From NCBI GenBank assembly GCA_964372165.1, contig CAYJPT010000024.1:1-22220 (forward strand): 22,220 bases of DNA. Reading direction: 5' to 3'. The translations under genes and the position numbers were made by a program. The DNA is from CAYJAD01 sp964372165 (GTDB lineage Bacteria; Desulfobacterota; Desulfovibrionia; Desulfovibrionales; Desulfovibrionaceae). Below are positions 1-7,100 of the stretch, one piece after another; positions within the stretch are counted from its first letter, which is position 1, and each line of letters starts with the position of its first letter. Under the pieces are notes generated by a model. That model did no database searches. It was not told where the DNA came from and saw only the letters and a list, made by a program, of their open reading frames with translations.

Positions 1-173
1 ATTCGGCGTGCAAAGTAGGCACAATTGCCTACTTTGTAAGGAAACGCACAATATGTTTTTTGGCTTGCTGATTTAATCAGCGTTTTCTTAAATAGAATTT
101 TTTATTTTTACTGTAATGACAGTGTTTTGTTGTGATAATTGAGTGAGGGATAAAAAATATCCCCTCTTTACAC
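1..173. other. gene-free leader upstream of rplU with two hairpins
   Basis: No gene is visible here. A perfect 10-bp inverted repeat (11-20 with 27-36, CAAAGTAGGC / GCCTACTTTG, loop ACAATT) is followed by a second short hairpin (GCTGAT 67-72 with ATCAGC 76-81) and GTTTTCTT, which could be a weak + strand terminator for a gene outside the window. A third weak hairpin is GGGATA 147-152 with TATCCC 158-163. None has a convincing long T-run, so function is uncertain. Confidence 0.4.
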
Positions 174-204
174 TTGACAAAGACTAAGAAGTAAGGCAAA
201 TACT
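174..204 (+). promoter_or_regulatory. possible sigma-70 promoter of the rplU operon
   Basis: A perfect -35 hexamer TTGACA (174-179) is followed after 19 nt by AATACT (199-204), a 4/6 match to the -10 box. The wide spacing and poor -10 make this a weak call. It would give a leader of about 18 nt before the rplU start at 229, with GGAGG at 217-221 as ribosome binding site. Confidence 0.35.
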
Positions 205-228
205 CCTTTCTCTTTTGGAGGTTTAGAC

Positions 229-537
229 ATGTATGCAATTGTTGAAGCCTGCGGAAAACAATTCCGCGTTGAAGAAGGCTCTAAAATTACCGTTGATAAG
301 CTAAAAGCCGAAGTCGGCAGCGAAATCACATTGGACAAAGTACTTATGCTTGGTGGTGATAACTTTAAAGTTGGCGCACCATACATTGAAAATGCACAAG
401 TAAAATGCCAAGTACTTGCCCATGGTCGTGGCGAAAAAATTATGGTTTTCAAACGCTGGCGTCGTAACGACTCACGTAAATTACGTGGGCATCGTCAAGA
501 TTTGACCACCATTAAGATAACTGGTATTTCTGCCTAA
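229..537 (+). CDS. rplU: 50S ribosomal protein L21
   Basis: This is large-subunit ribosomal protein L21, which binds 23S rRNA. The 102-residue product is full length for the family (about 103 residues). It begins MYAIVEACGKQFRVEEG, the typical L21 N-terminus, and carries the C-terminal basic RNA-binding stretch with KRWRRNDSRKLRGHRQ and a terminal TTIKITGI. The ATG at 229 is preceded by GGAGG at 217-221. It is followed by rpmA and obgE, the order conserved in most bacteria, which supports the assignment. The gap to rpmA is 131 bp and holds a two-tier hairpin (568-611) that might adjust expression between the two genes. Identification is by recognisable sequence; nothing about it is unusual. 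Confidence 0.98.
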   Translation: MYAIVEACGKQFRVEEGSKITVDKLKAEVGSEITLDKVLMLGGDNFKVGAPYIENAQVKCQVLAHGRGEKIMVFKRWRRNDSRKLRGHRQDLTTIKITGISA

Positions 538-567
538 TTAAATAGTAGAGCTACTGGCATCTGCAAC

Positions 568-611
568 ATGAGGAAAAAATGCATGGCTTAAGTTATGCCT
601 CTTGTCCTCAT
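568..611 (+). other. two-tier hairpin in the rplU-rpmA gap
   Basis: ATGAGGA (568-574) pairs perfectly with TCCTCAT (605-611). Inside it, GCATGGC (581-587) pairs with GTTATGC (592-598) using two G-U pairs and a TTAA loop. The two helices are separated by a 6x6 internal loop. No T-run follows, so it does not look like a simple terminator. It may be an mRNA processing or stability element between two genes whose products are needed in equal amounts. Confidence 0.45.
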
Positions 612-668
612 TGTATCTTGTAATTTTGAGTGGTCTAATTGTTTTTAGGCTGTTATGGAGAGTATATT

Positions 669-938
669 ATGGCACATAAAAAAGCAGGCGGGTCATCGCG
701 CAATGGTCGCGACAGTCAAGGGCAAAGACGTGGTGTAAAGCGTTTTGGCGGTCAGCGTGTTTTAGCTGGCAGTATCCTTGTGCGTCAATTAGGTACACGT
801 ATTTTCCCTGGTGATAATGTGGGCATGGGTAGAGATTATACTCTTTTTGCCAAGACTGACGGCATCGTTAAGTATGAAAAATACATTCGTAAACGCCGCT
901 CATTGACCAGAGTTCACATAGTTGAAGCTAGTGCGTAA
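669..938 (+). CDS. rpmA: 50S ribosomal protein L27
   Basis: Ribosomal protein L27 sits near the peptidyl-transferase centre, its N-terminal tail reaching toward the tRNA acceptor ends. The product starts MAHKKAGGSSRNGRDS, the standard form without a cleavable N-terminal extension, followed by the family core (VKRFGGQRVLAGSILVRQLGT) and the C-terminal VKYEKY segment. I chose ATG 669 over an in-frame ATG at 639 because L27 proteins begin exactly at MAHKKAGGS and a GGAG lies about 10 nt upstream. At 89 residues it is normal length. It lies between rplU and obgE in the conserved order. Confidence 0.97.
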   Translation: MAHKKAGGSSRNGRDSQGQRRGVKRFGGQRVLAGSILVRQLGTRIFPGDNVGMGRDYTLFAKTDGIVKYEKYIRKRRSLTRVHIVEASA

Positions 939-1020
939 ATTTTGATATTTTATTTAAACGGATTAAATTCAAATTAAAACTTTTTAATTTGTGATTTAAA
1001 CTCGAATAAGATATGTTTTT

Positions 1021-1065
1021 TAATGCCGCAGGGGACAATCAAAGATTGTGACCACTGCGGCATTA
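1021..1065 (+). other. strong bipartite hairpin in the obgE leader
   Basis: TAATGCCGCAG (1021-1031) pairs perfectly over 11 bp with CTGCGGCATTA (1055-1065). Within it ACAATC (1035-1040) pairs with GATTGT (1044-1049) around an AAA loop. The downstream sequence TTTGCTTG is a poor T-run, so it may be a leaky terminator or attenuator before obgE, or an mRNA processing site. An AT-only hairpin (CAAATTAAA 970-978 with TTTAATTTG 983-991) lies just upstream, so the whole 150-bp gap between rpmA and obgE is structured. Confidence 0.5.
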
Positions 1066-1088
1066 TTTGCTTGTATAAGGTATATATT

Positions 1089-2186
1089 ATGCGATTTGTA
1101 GATGAAGCCATTATTACAGTGCGCGCCGGAAAAGGCGGACATGGTTGTGTGTCTTTTAGGCGTGAGAAATTTGTTCCTCGTGGTGGGCCAGATGGTGGTG
1201 ATGGCGGTGATGGTGGCAATGTTTTAGTACGCGCTGATGCGCGCCTTTTAAGTTTATATGACTTTCGTTTACAAAGACTTTATGAGGCACAAAATGGGCA
1301 ACCCGGTATGGGTAGCCAGTGTAATGGGCGTAAGGGTGAGCATTGTGTTTTACATTTGCCTGAGGGTACTCTTATATATGAGCAAGGGCCGGAGGGAGAA
1401 GTTTTGGTTGCAGATCTCACTGACCCTGAAGCTGAATTCATTATTGCAAGCGGTGGTAGAGGTGGTAAAGGCAATGAGCATTTTAAATCATCTACCATGC
1501 GCGCACCACGTTTTTCTCAACCAGGTGAGCCGGGCGAAGAGCGTAGTTTACGCCTTGAATTAAAAATTCTTGCTGATGCTGGGCTTATTGGCTTACCAAA
1601 TGCTGGTAAATCTACTTTTTTATCTAAGGTTTCTGCCGCGCGTCCAAAAATTGCCGCTTATCCTTTTACAACCATTATTCCAAATCTTGGTGTGCTTATT
1701 GATGAGTATGATCCAGGACGTAGGATGGTAATAGCCGATATTCCGGGACTTATTGAAGGTGCACACCTTGGGCAAGGGCTTGGACACAGATTTTTAAAGC
1801 ATGTTGAGCGCACGCGTTTTATGGTTCACCTTTTAAGTGTTGAAGATGTACATGAAAGTGATCCATGGGCAGGTTTTGAGCTTATAAATAGTGAATTATC
1901 AAAGTTTGATGAAGGTCTTGGTCAGCGTGTGCAAATTGAAGTTATAAATAAAATAGATCTTATTGATGAAGATACCTTAGAAAGCTTAAAGGCAAGAGCT
2001 AAGGCTGACAATAGACAAGTATTTTTTATATCTGCCATGCATGGGCAAGGCATTGAAGAAGTAGTTGAGTATATATGGAAAATGAGAGATGGGCTTGAAG
2101 TTAATGCACCCTTTATACATTTAAAAGAAATAGAGGTGCAAGAAGAAGAGTTTGAAGATATTGAAGTGGAATATACTAATGAATAG
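1089..2186 (+). CDS. obgE: Obg family GTPase (ribosome assembly)
   Basis: Obg is an essential GTPase that associates with the 50S subunit and links ribosome assembly to growth and stress. The glycine-rich Obg fold is at residues 1-158 (repeated GGPDGGDGGDGGN and GGRGGKGN patterns), followed by the G domain: P-loop GLPNAGKS at 168-175, DIPG at 217-220, NKID at 287-290 and ISA at 314-316. Length is 365 residues. It ends in a short acidic tail (QEEEFEDIEVE) and lacks the optional OCT domain. Start: the frame is open 22 codons further up, but family members begin MRFVDEA, so ATG 1089 is used; the upstream part overlaps a leader hairpin. The place after rplU-rpmA is canonical, and the next gene starts 7 bp after the stop. 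Confidence 0.96.
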   Translation: MRFVDEAIITVRAGKGGHGCVSFRREKFVPRGGPDGGDGGDGGNVLVRADARLLSLYDFRLQRLYEAQNGQPGMGSQCNGRKGEHCVLHLPEGTLIYEQGPEGEVLVADLTDPEAEFIIASGGRGGKGNEHFKSSTMRAPRFSQPGEPGEERSLRLELKILADAGLIGLPNAGKSTFLSKVSAARPKIAAYPFTTIIPNLGVLIDEYDPGRRMVIADIPGLIEGAHLGQGLGHRFLKHVERTRFMVHLLSVEDVHESDPWAGFELINSELSKFDEGLGQRVQIEVINKIDLIDEDTLESLKARAKADNRQVFFISAMHGQGIEEVVEYIWKMRDGLEVNAPFIHLKEIEVQEEEFEDIEVEYTNE

Positions 2187-2193
2187 GTGAATT

Positions 2194-3309
2194 ATGTTTG
2201 GCAAAAAATTTTTTGGTTTTATTATAATTTTAATTGCGGTTGGGGTATATTTCTATAATGAATTTCAACATCCACGTTTTGGAGTTGACCCTAGTGGGCA
2301 ACGTTTAGCACGCATAGAGAAATCACCAAATTATGAAAATGGCGCCTTCAAAAATAGTATGCCTGAGCCCACTAATTTAGAAAAAGATAATTTTTTTGTG
2401 CGCATGTACAATATTCATATAGCAAAAGGTGGCAATCGAACCCCCAAGTCACCATTACCCACTGTAAAAACAGATATTAAAAATATTGACCGAGAGCAAA
2501 ATGTCATAATCCCTCTTGGACATTCATCTTATTTTATACAACTTTACGGTGTACGCATCTTGGTAGACCCTGTATTTAATGATTATGCTGGACCATTTTC
2601 ATTGATAAATAGGGCATTTGAAGGCACTACGGTTTACACCTTAGAGGATATGCCAGATATTGACTATGTTTTTATTTCGCATGACCACTATGATCATCTT
2701 GAATATGAAACTATGCTTGCCTTGCGCGGTAAGGTTCATAAAGTAATAACCACACTTGGTCTTGGTGCATACTTAGAACTGTGGGGCTATAAGCCGGAAG
2801 AAATTTGGGAAGGGGATTGGTTTGATAGCATAAGGCTTAAAAATAATATTGAATTACATATTTTGCCTGCACGGCATTATTCATCACGTCGCTTCACACG
2901 CAATAAAACACTTTGGGCCGGTATGGCACTTATTGCGCCATCGCTTAAAATTTATTATAGCTCTGATAGTGGTTATGGAGATCATATCCAAGCCATAGCA
3001 AAAAAGTTTGGTGAATTTGATCTTGCTATTCTTGATGTAGGACAATTTAATCCAAAAGGTTGGCCTCATATACACTTTTTACCAGAGCATGCAGCAAAAG
3101 TTGCAGAAGAAGTAGGAGCAAAACGCATGCTGCCTGGTCACAATAGTAAATTTGCTATTGCCTTACATGATTGGAAAGACCCTCTGGAAAAAATGAGCCA
3201 AGAAAGTATTGGTAAAAGCTATACTTTGCTAACCCCACGTATTGGTGAAGTAATAGATTTAGATGATGCGGAACAAAGCTTTGATTCTTGGTGGAAGACT
3301 ATAGAATAA
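2194..3309 (+). CDS. membrane-anchored metallo-beta-lactamase-fold hydrolase (NAPE-PLD/UlaG-like)
   Basis: This 371-residue protein starts with a single hydrophobic segment (residues about 6-20) that should anchor it in the inner membrane or act as an uncleaved signal. The catalytic domain has the metallo-beta-lactamase zinc motif HDHYDH at 163-168, with further likely metal ligands H228, D258 and H316 (LPGH), plus the LGHSSYFIQ and LVDPVF strands typical of the NAPE-hydrolysing phospholipase D-like and UlaG-like branch. By family knowledge the substrate may be a phosphodiester such as an N-acyl phospholipid, but the sequence does not settle this. It begins 7 bp after obgE and is probably co-transcribed with it. 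No residue expected for the metal site seems missing. Confidence 0.8.
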   Translation: MFGKKFFGFIIILIAVGVYFYNEFQHPRFGVDPSGQRLARIEKSPNYENGAFKNSMPEPTNLEKDNFFVRMYNIHIAKGGNRTPKSPLPTVKTDIKNIDREQNVIIPLGHSSYFIQLYGVRILVDPVFNDYAGPFSLINRAFEGTTVYTLEDMPDIDYVFISHDHYDHLEYETMLALRGKVHKVITTLGLGAYLELWGYKPEEIWEGDWFDSIRLKNNIELHILPARHYSSRRFTRNKTLWAGMALIAPSLKIYYSSDSGYGDHIQAIAKKFGEFDLAILDVGQFNPKGWPHIHFLPEHAAKVAEEVGAKRMLPGHNSKFAIALHDWKDPLEKMSQESIGKSYTLLTPRIGEVIDLDDAEQSFDSWWKTIE

Positions 3310-3395
3310 CATGCAATAATTTCAATCCATGCTGTAGCGTGGTATCTCTATATGAAATTTTATTTTTCAAAAATGGTTTTATGAGAGGTATATAA

Positions 3396-4190
3396 ATGTA
3401 TAATGTGCCAAATATTTTGACTATTGCCGGTTCAGATTCTGGTGGTGGGGCAGGTATTCAAGCAGATTTAAAAACCATTATGGCACTTGGTGGTTATGGC
3501 ATGAGTGTCATAACAGCCCTAACAGCCCAAAATGGTGAGGGAGTGCGCGCTATACATGCTCCTGAGCCTAGCTTTGTAATTGAGCAATTAACCACGGTGC
3601 TAGATGGTTTTGTTGTAAATGCTGCAAAGACTGGTATGCTTTTTTCAGCTGATATAATTGATGCACTTGTGCCGCATTTACAGCAAATTGAATTTCCATT
3701 GGTAGTTGATCCGGTATGTGTAAGCCAAAGTGGGCATGTATTATTGCAAGAAGATGCCATAACAAGCTTGAAAGAAAAACTTATACCCTTGGCTTATATC
3801 TTAACACCCAATAGACCGGAAGCTGAGTTACTAACCGGCATTAATATAAATGATAATGATGATATGGCTAAAGCTGGTCAAATGCTGTTAGATATGGGAG
3901 CTAAAGCTGTACTTATCAAGGGTGGCCATTTTGATGCATCTATCATGGTTACAGATTGGCTATTTGAGCAAGATTGTGAGCCACAGGCTCTTCGCCAAGC
4001 CCATGTAAATACAACTAATAACCACGGTACTGGTTGTACTCTTTCAGCGGCAATAGCTAGTTATTTGGCCAAGAAACAACCATTACGTGTGGCTATAACT
4101 AAAGCACAAGAATATGTTAACCTTGGTTTGCGCAAAAGCTATGCACCAGGTAAAGGGCATGGTCCGCTTAACCATGCAGCACAGAAATAA
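3396..4190 (+). CDS. thiD: hydroxymethylpyrimidine/phosphomethylpyrimidine kinase
   Basis: ThiD phosphorylates 4-amino-5-hydroxymethyl-2-methylpyrimidine and its monophosphate to give the pyrimidine diphosphate used in thiamine synthesis. The 264-residue ribokinase-fold product shows the N-terminal ThiD signature (TIAGSDSGGGAGIQADLKT, from about residue 9), the LTAQN segment, TPNRPEAELLTG near 137-148, KGGH at 175-178 and the anion-hole/active-site motif GTGCTLSAAIA from 211. Length is normal for a single-domain ThiD with no ThiE or TenA fusion. GAGAGG at 3383-3388 serves as ribosome binding site. No other thiamine gene lies nearby, and no thiamine riboswitch is recognisable in the 86-bp gap upstream, which holds only a small hairpin (CCATGC-TGTA-GCGTGG). 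Confidence 0.94.
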   Translation: MYNVPNILTIAGSDSGGGAGIQADLKTIMALGGYGMSVITALTAQNGEGVRAIHAPEPSFVIEQLTTVLDGFVVNAAKTGMLFSADIIDALVPHLQQIEFPLVVDPVCVSQSGHVLLQEDAITSLKEKLIPLAYILTPNRPEAELLTGININDNDDMAKAGQMLLDMGAKAVLIKGGHFDASIMVTDWLFEQDCEPQALRQAHVNTTNNHGTGCTLSAAIASYLAKKQPLRVAITKAQEYVNLGLRKSYAPGKGHGPLNHAAQK

Positions 4191-4255
4191 TTCATGAATA
4201 AAACAGATGTTTTTTGATGAAAATTGAAATAATAAGCTCGTTAAGGGTGATTGTA

Positions 4256-4285
4256 TTGTCATATTACTCATGCGACTATTATAAT
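4256..4285 (+). promoter_or_regulatory. sigma-70 type promoter of the peroxiredoxin gene
   Basis: TTGTCA (4256-4261) is followed after 18 nt by a perfect TATAAT (4280-4285). Transcription would start near 4292, giving an unusually short leader that still contains GGAG (4294-4297) ahead of the ATG at 4305. It supports independent expression from thiD. No oxidative-stress operator was recognised. Confidence 0.55.
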
Positions 4286-4304
4286 TAACTAAAGGAGAGT
4301 TAAG

Positions 4305-4895
4305 ATGATTAAAGTAGGTAAAACAGCTCCAAATTTTACAACAATGTCATATCGTGACGGGTCATTTGAACCGGTAACCCTAGAGGATTATCGTGACAAA
4401 TGGGTTTTTCTTTTTTTCTATCCTGGTGATTTCACCTTTGTGTGAGTAACTGAAGTTGCTGCAGTTGCAGCAAAGTTTGAAGAATTTAATAAGCTTGGTG
4501 TACAAGTACTTGGCATTAGCATGGACAGTATTTTTGTGCACAAAATGTGGGATGAAAAAGAACTTTCTAAAATCAGTGGCAAGACAAATCCTTTTCCATT
4601 ATTATCTGACCCATGCGGCGAAATAGGCAAACTATATGGCGTATTTAATGAAGAGCTAAATATTAATTTACGCGGTAGCTTTATTATCAGCCCTGATGGC
4701 ATTGTACAAAGCATGGAAGTTATAGCAGCACCGGTTGGACGTGACTTTAATGAAGCACTACGCCAAATTACCGCACATCAATTTGTTAAAAATAATGCTA
4801 ATAAAGCAGCACCTTGCGGCTGGAATCAAGGCAAACAAGTGCTTGAACCAGCTCCACAATTGGTGGGCAAGGTTTGGGAAGTTTGGAAACCATAG
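4305..4895 (+). CDS. selenocysteine-containing peroxiredoxin (AhpC/Prx1 type), in-frame TGA at codon 47
   Basis: This peroxiredoxin should reduce H2O2 and organic hydroperoxides. The frame is open from ATG 4305 (AAAGGAG at 4291-4297) to TAG 4893-4895 except for TGA at 4443-4445. The surrounding sequence is FFYPGDFTFV-TGA-VTEV, so the TGA falls exactly where the family has its peroxidatic cysteine (the FVCPTE motif), at residue 47. A SECIS-like hairpin follows at once (4456-4473). With TGA read as selenocysteine the product is 196 residues, normal for the typical 2-Cys group. A resolving cysteine is present at C171 (APCGW); C104 is additional. The rest is well preserved (LGISMDS, PLLSDP, RGSFIISPDG). 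The residue after Sec is Val instead of the usual Pro or Thr. UGA is an ordinary stop elsewhere (hemB), so general reassignment is unlikely. The alternative is a nonsense pseudogene, which the intact frame and hairpin argue against. An annotation pipeline would probably start it late, at 4521, or call it broken. Confidence 0.9.
4443..4473 (+). promoter_or_regulatory. bacterial SECIS-like element with its UGA codon
   Basis: The UGA at 4443-4445 is followed 10 nt later by a perfect 7-bp hairpin: TTGCTGC (4456-4462) with GCAGCAA (4467-4473), loop AGTT (4463-4466). The loop begins 17 nt after the UGA and has G at its second position followed by U. This fits the known bacterial SECIS layout, in which SelB binds a small apical hairpin with an exposed G located roughly 16-37 nt downstream of the UGA. 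The hairpin lies inside the coding sequence, as is required in bacteria. Confidence 0.8.
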
Positions 4896-4959
4896 CTTTT
4901 TATATAACTGAATGAATCTACATGAACATTAGATAAAAAAGATGTGTTCATAGTTATAT

Positions 4960-5009
4960 ATAGTTGCAACTGTTGGTAATGACTAATGGTTGCAACTATT
5001 TTTGTTTTT
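4960..5009 (+). terminator. rho-independent terminator after the peroxiredoxin gene
   Basis: An 11-bp perfect stem (ATAGTTGCAAC 4960-4970 with GTTGCAACTAT 4989-4999) with an 18-nt loop is followed directly by TTTTTGTTTTTAT. A weaker hairpin (ATGAACA 4922-4928 with TGTTCAT 4945-4951) precedes it. It closes the single-gene peroxiredoxin unit. Confidence 0.8.
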
Positions 5010-5056
5010 ATAAATATAATGAAATAAGCCATCGTACAGTAAAAAAAGATGGTTTA

Positions 5057-5144
5057 AGACTCCTGCACTGTAAATTTTTTGTTTTGAAAACTTTTTTACA
5101 ATTTTCACAAAATTATACTGAAAAAATAATTGTGCAGGACTCTT
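5057..5144 (-). repeat. small inverted-repeat element, copy A (MITE-like), next to crcB
   Basis: The ends form a 13-bp inverted repeat with one mismatch (AAGACTCCTGCAC 5056-5068 and GTGCAGGACTCTT 5132-5144) around an AT-rich interior. The 6-mer GGTTTA flanks both sides (5051-5056 and 5145-5150), like a target-site duplication; its first A may belong to either the repeat or the flank. The right copy contains the TAA stop of crcB. Read on the - strand, the first 30 nt match copy B at 15281-15362 almost base for base apart from a 2-nt gap. It carries no ORF. It may also serve as a terminator for crcB. Confidence 0.65.
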
Positions 5145-5147
5145 GGT

Positions 5148-5534
5148 TTACAAAAATACAGCTAGTTTTATACCCATAACTAAACCAACAAGTCCAAGTA
5201 AAATTTGACCCACAATGTTGGCTATAAAAAGCATTATTTGCCTGTTTCGTAAGAGGTTATCGCAGTCAAAAATGAAGCTTGAAAATGTTGTAAATGCACC
5301 GAAAAAAGCCACCAGTATAAAATCCTTTTGAGGACTATCCCAAAAGTACACTTGCTCACCCAAGGTCAATGCAAGACCAAAACCAAAGCATCCAACAATA
5401 TTTACAAAAAAAATTCCCCAAGGCATAGTGGAAGAAAAATATTTGTTAATAATGGAATTTAGAATATGGCGAGCGAAAGCACCGCACATAGCTGCGCCAG
5501 AAAAAATTAATATATGGGAAAAATTATGTTCCAA
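5148..5534 (-). CDS. crcB: fluoride efflux channel CrcB/Fluc
   Basis: CrcB (Fluc) is a small dual-topology membrane protein that forms dimeric fluoride channels and protects against fluoride. The 128-residue product has four hydrophobic segments and the family motifs in order: GAAMCGAFARH near the N-terminus, GIFFVNIVGCFGFG with the conserved Asn around residues 40-53, and FFGAFTTFSSF with the Phe/Thr filter region around 78-88. The start is TTG at 5534; the only in-frame ATG downstream would cut off the first glycine motif. No Shine-Dalgarno is visible before the TTG, so translation may depend on ppk2, which ends 30 bp upstream. No fluoride riboswitch is recognised. The stop codon lies inside the GGTTTA repeat that flanks a small mobile-like element. 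Confidence 0.88.
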   Translation of the reverse strand: MEHNFSHILIFSGAAMCGAFARHILNSIINKYFSSTMPWGIFFVNIVGCFGFGLALTLGEQVYFWDSPQKDFILVAFFGAFTTFSSFIFDCDNLLRNRQIMLFIANIVGQILLGLVGLVMGIKLAVFL

Positions 5535-5564
5535 GGTAAAAAATAAATCATTTTTCAGTGCGGA

Positions 5565-7085
5565 CTATTTATCTCTTTTTCTAGCCCTTTTTTCATCCAA
5601 TTCTTGTTTTTCATGCTTGCTTAATGCGTTAAGCAATGCATCCCTGTAAGTTTTTAAAACAAATATACGAGCATAATATTTAGATTCAGCTGGGACAATG
5701 TGCCACGGGGCATAATCAGTGTCAGTACGCATAAACATTTCATCGGCGGCAATTTTATATGCATCAGCTTTTTCACGATTGCGCCAATCATCGTCAGTTA
5801 TTTTATAGTTTTTCCAATCAATAGCCTCACGTTCTTTGAAACGACGTAATTGTTCTTCTGGCGATATATGCATCCAAAATTTAAGTAAAATATTTTTGCC
5901 TTCGGTTAACTGTTCTTCAAAATCATTAATTTCACCATAAGCACGACGCCATTCAGAGGCTTGTGCATAGTTTTCTACTCTTTCAACCAATACACGCCCA
6001 TACCAAGAGCGGTCATACATTGTTACATAGCCTGACATAGGCACATGCCGCCAAAAGCGCCATAAATAATGATGTGCAAGTTCTTCATCGGTGGGCGCAC
6101 TTACAGGAATTATGCGTGTTATGCGGGCGTCAACACCTCCGGCAATGCGCCTTATGGCACCACCCTTGCCGCCTGCATCCCAACCTTCAAAAACTAAGGT
6201 AGATGATATGCCTTGATTATATGCCTTATAAGAAAGCTGATACACTTCATTTTTAAGTTTTTTAAGTTTTTTTCGATATTGTTCGCGTGTAAGGCTTAAA
6301 CTCAAGTCCGTTTTATCAAGGGCAGTGACTTGTGATGAGCTTTGAGTGATTTCTTCAATTTTTTTACTTGTTTGGCATTTGCATACAATTGCTTGCTCCA
6401 AATTGCTAATTAAAGCCCGTACCACTGAAATGATTTTGAAATCCTTGTCAAAGGCATCAATAATATACCAAGGAGCAAAATCCTTATCAGTCATGGTTAT
6501 GGTTTTGGATACAGTTTCAATGAGCTGAGGATAATGTTTTTCACTTTCCTTGTCATAAGGTGTAAAACGGCTACAACCTTGTTCTTTCAGTCTAGCTTTA
6601 CGGCGGCGTTTGTGTTCATCTTCACTAAGGTGCAACCAAAATTTTGAAATTGTATAGTTGTTATCAGCAAGAGTACGTTCAAGCTCTACTCTTTTGTGCA
6701 TTGTTTGATATAATTTATCTTCACTTATCTGACCATAGGAGGCTTTGCGTATTGTTTCATCATACCAACCACCAAAAAAAATACCAAATTCGCCGTATCC
6801 AGGTAGCTTTACCCAGTATTTCCATGAATCAGGGCGCGCAAGTTCTTCATCAGTACTACGCCAAAATGTGCGATTAGTAAGTTTCTTGGCATCCAGCCAA
6901 GATGAGAGAGTATTAACAATGGAACCTCGCCCAGAGCCATCAACGCCTAAAATGGTCACAAGTACAGCAATTTTGTTTTTTTCGCATTGTTGCTGTAGTT
7001 GAAAAAGTTTAAACCGTAATTCTTTTTCCAGTTCAGCATATTCTTGCTTGGTGTATTTTTGGCCCAAGGTCATGGTTTGAAACAT
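5565..7085 (-). CDS. polyphosphate:AMP phosphotransferase, two-domain PPK2
   Basis: This 506-residue protein holds two PPK2 domains in tandem, the architecture of class II polyphosphate:AMP phosphotransferases (PAP), which make ADP from AMP and polyphosphate. The C-terminal domain (about 262-490) has an intact Walker A (GWDAGGKG 301-308), a lid region after it and the DRSWYGR motif (358-364), so it should be the active half. The N-terminal domain (about 15-232) is degenerate: GVDGSGRG at 47-54 and GGWYDE at 105-110 where DRSWYGR would be expected. This split is normal for the family, where the N-terminal half is thought structural. The ATG at 7085 has GGAGG about 8 nt upstream and lies 15 bp after the valS stop, so it is co-transcribed with valS. 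AMP is the by-product of aminoacyl-tRNA synthetases, which makes the pairing suggestive. Confidence 0.9.
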   Translation of the reverse strand: MFQTMTLGQKYTKQEYAELEKELRFKLFQLQQQCEKNKIAVLVTILGVDGSGRGSIVNTLSSWLDAKKLTNRTFWRSTDEELARPDSWKYWVKLPGYGEFGIFFGGWYDETIRKASYGQISEDKLYQTMHKRVELERTLADNNYTISKFWLHLSEDEHKRRRKARLKEQGCSRFTPYDKESEKHYPQLIETVSKTITMTDKDFAPWYIIDAFDKDFKIISVVRALISNLEQAIVCKCQTSKKIEEITQSSSQVTALDKTDLSLSLTREQYRKKLKKLKNEVYQLSYKAYNQGISSTLVFEGWDAGGKGGAIRRIAGGVDARITRIIPVSAPTDEELAHHYLWRFWRHVPMSGYVTMYDRSWYGRVLVERVENYAQASEWRRAYGEINDFEEQLTEGKNILLKFWMHISPEEQLRRFKEREAIDWKNYKITDDDWRNREKADAYKIAADEMFMRTDTDYAPWHIVPAESKYYARIFVLKTYRDALLNALSKHEKQELDEKRARKRDK

Positions 7086-7100
7086 GTTATACCTCCGAAC

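Noticed and set aside
4191..4255. Terminator after thiD (AAAAC-AGAT-GTTTT near 4200-4213)
   Set aside because: The stem is five mostly A-T pairs and not stable enough to call.
4305..4895. Peroxiredoxin as a nonsense-disrupted pseudogene
   Set aside because: The only disruption is TGA at the catalytic cysteine position, a SECIS-like hairpin follows, and every other family motif, the ribosome binding site and the terminator are intact.
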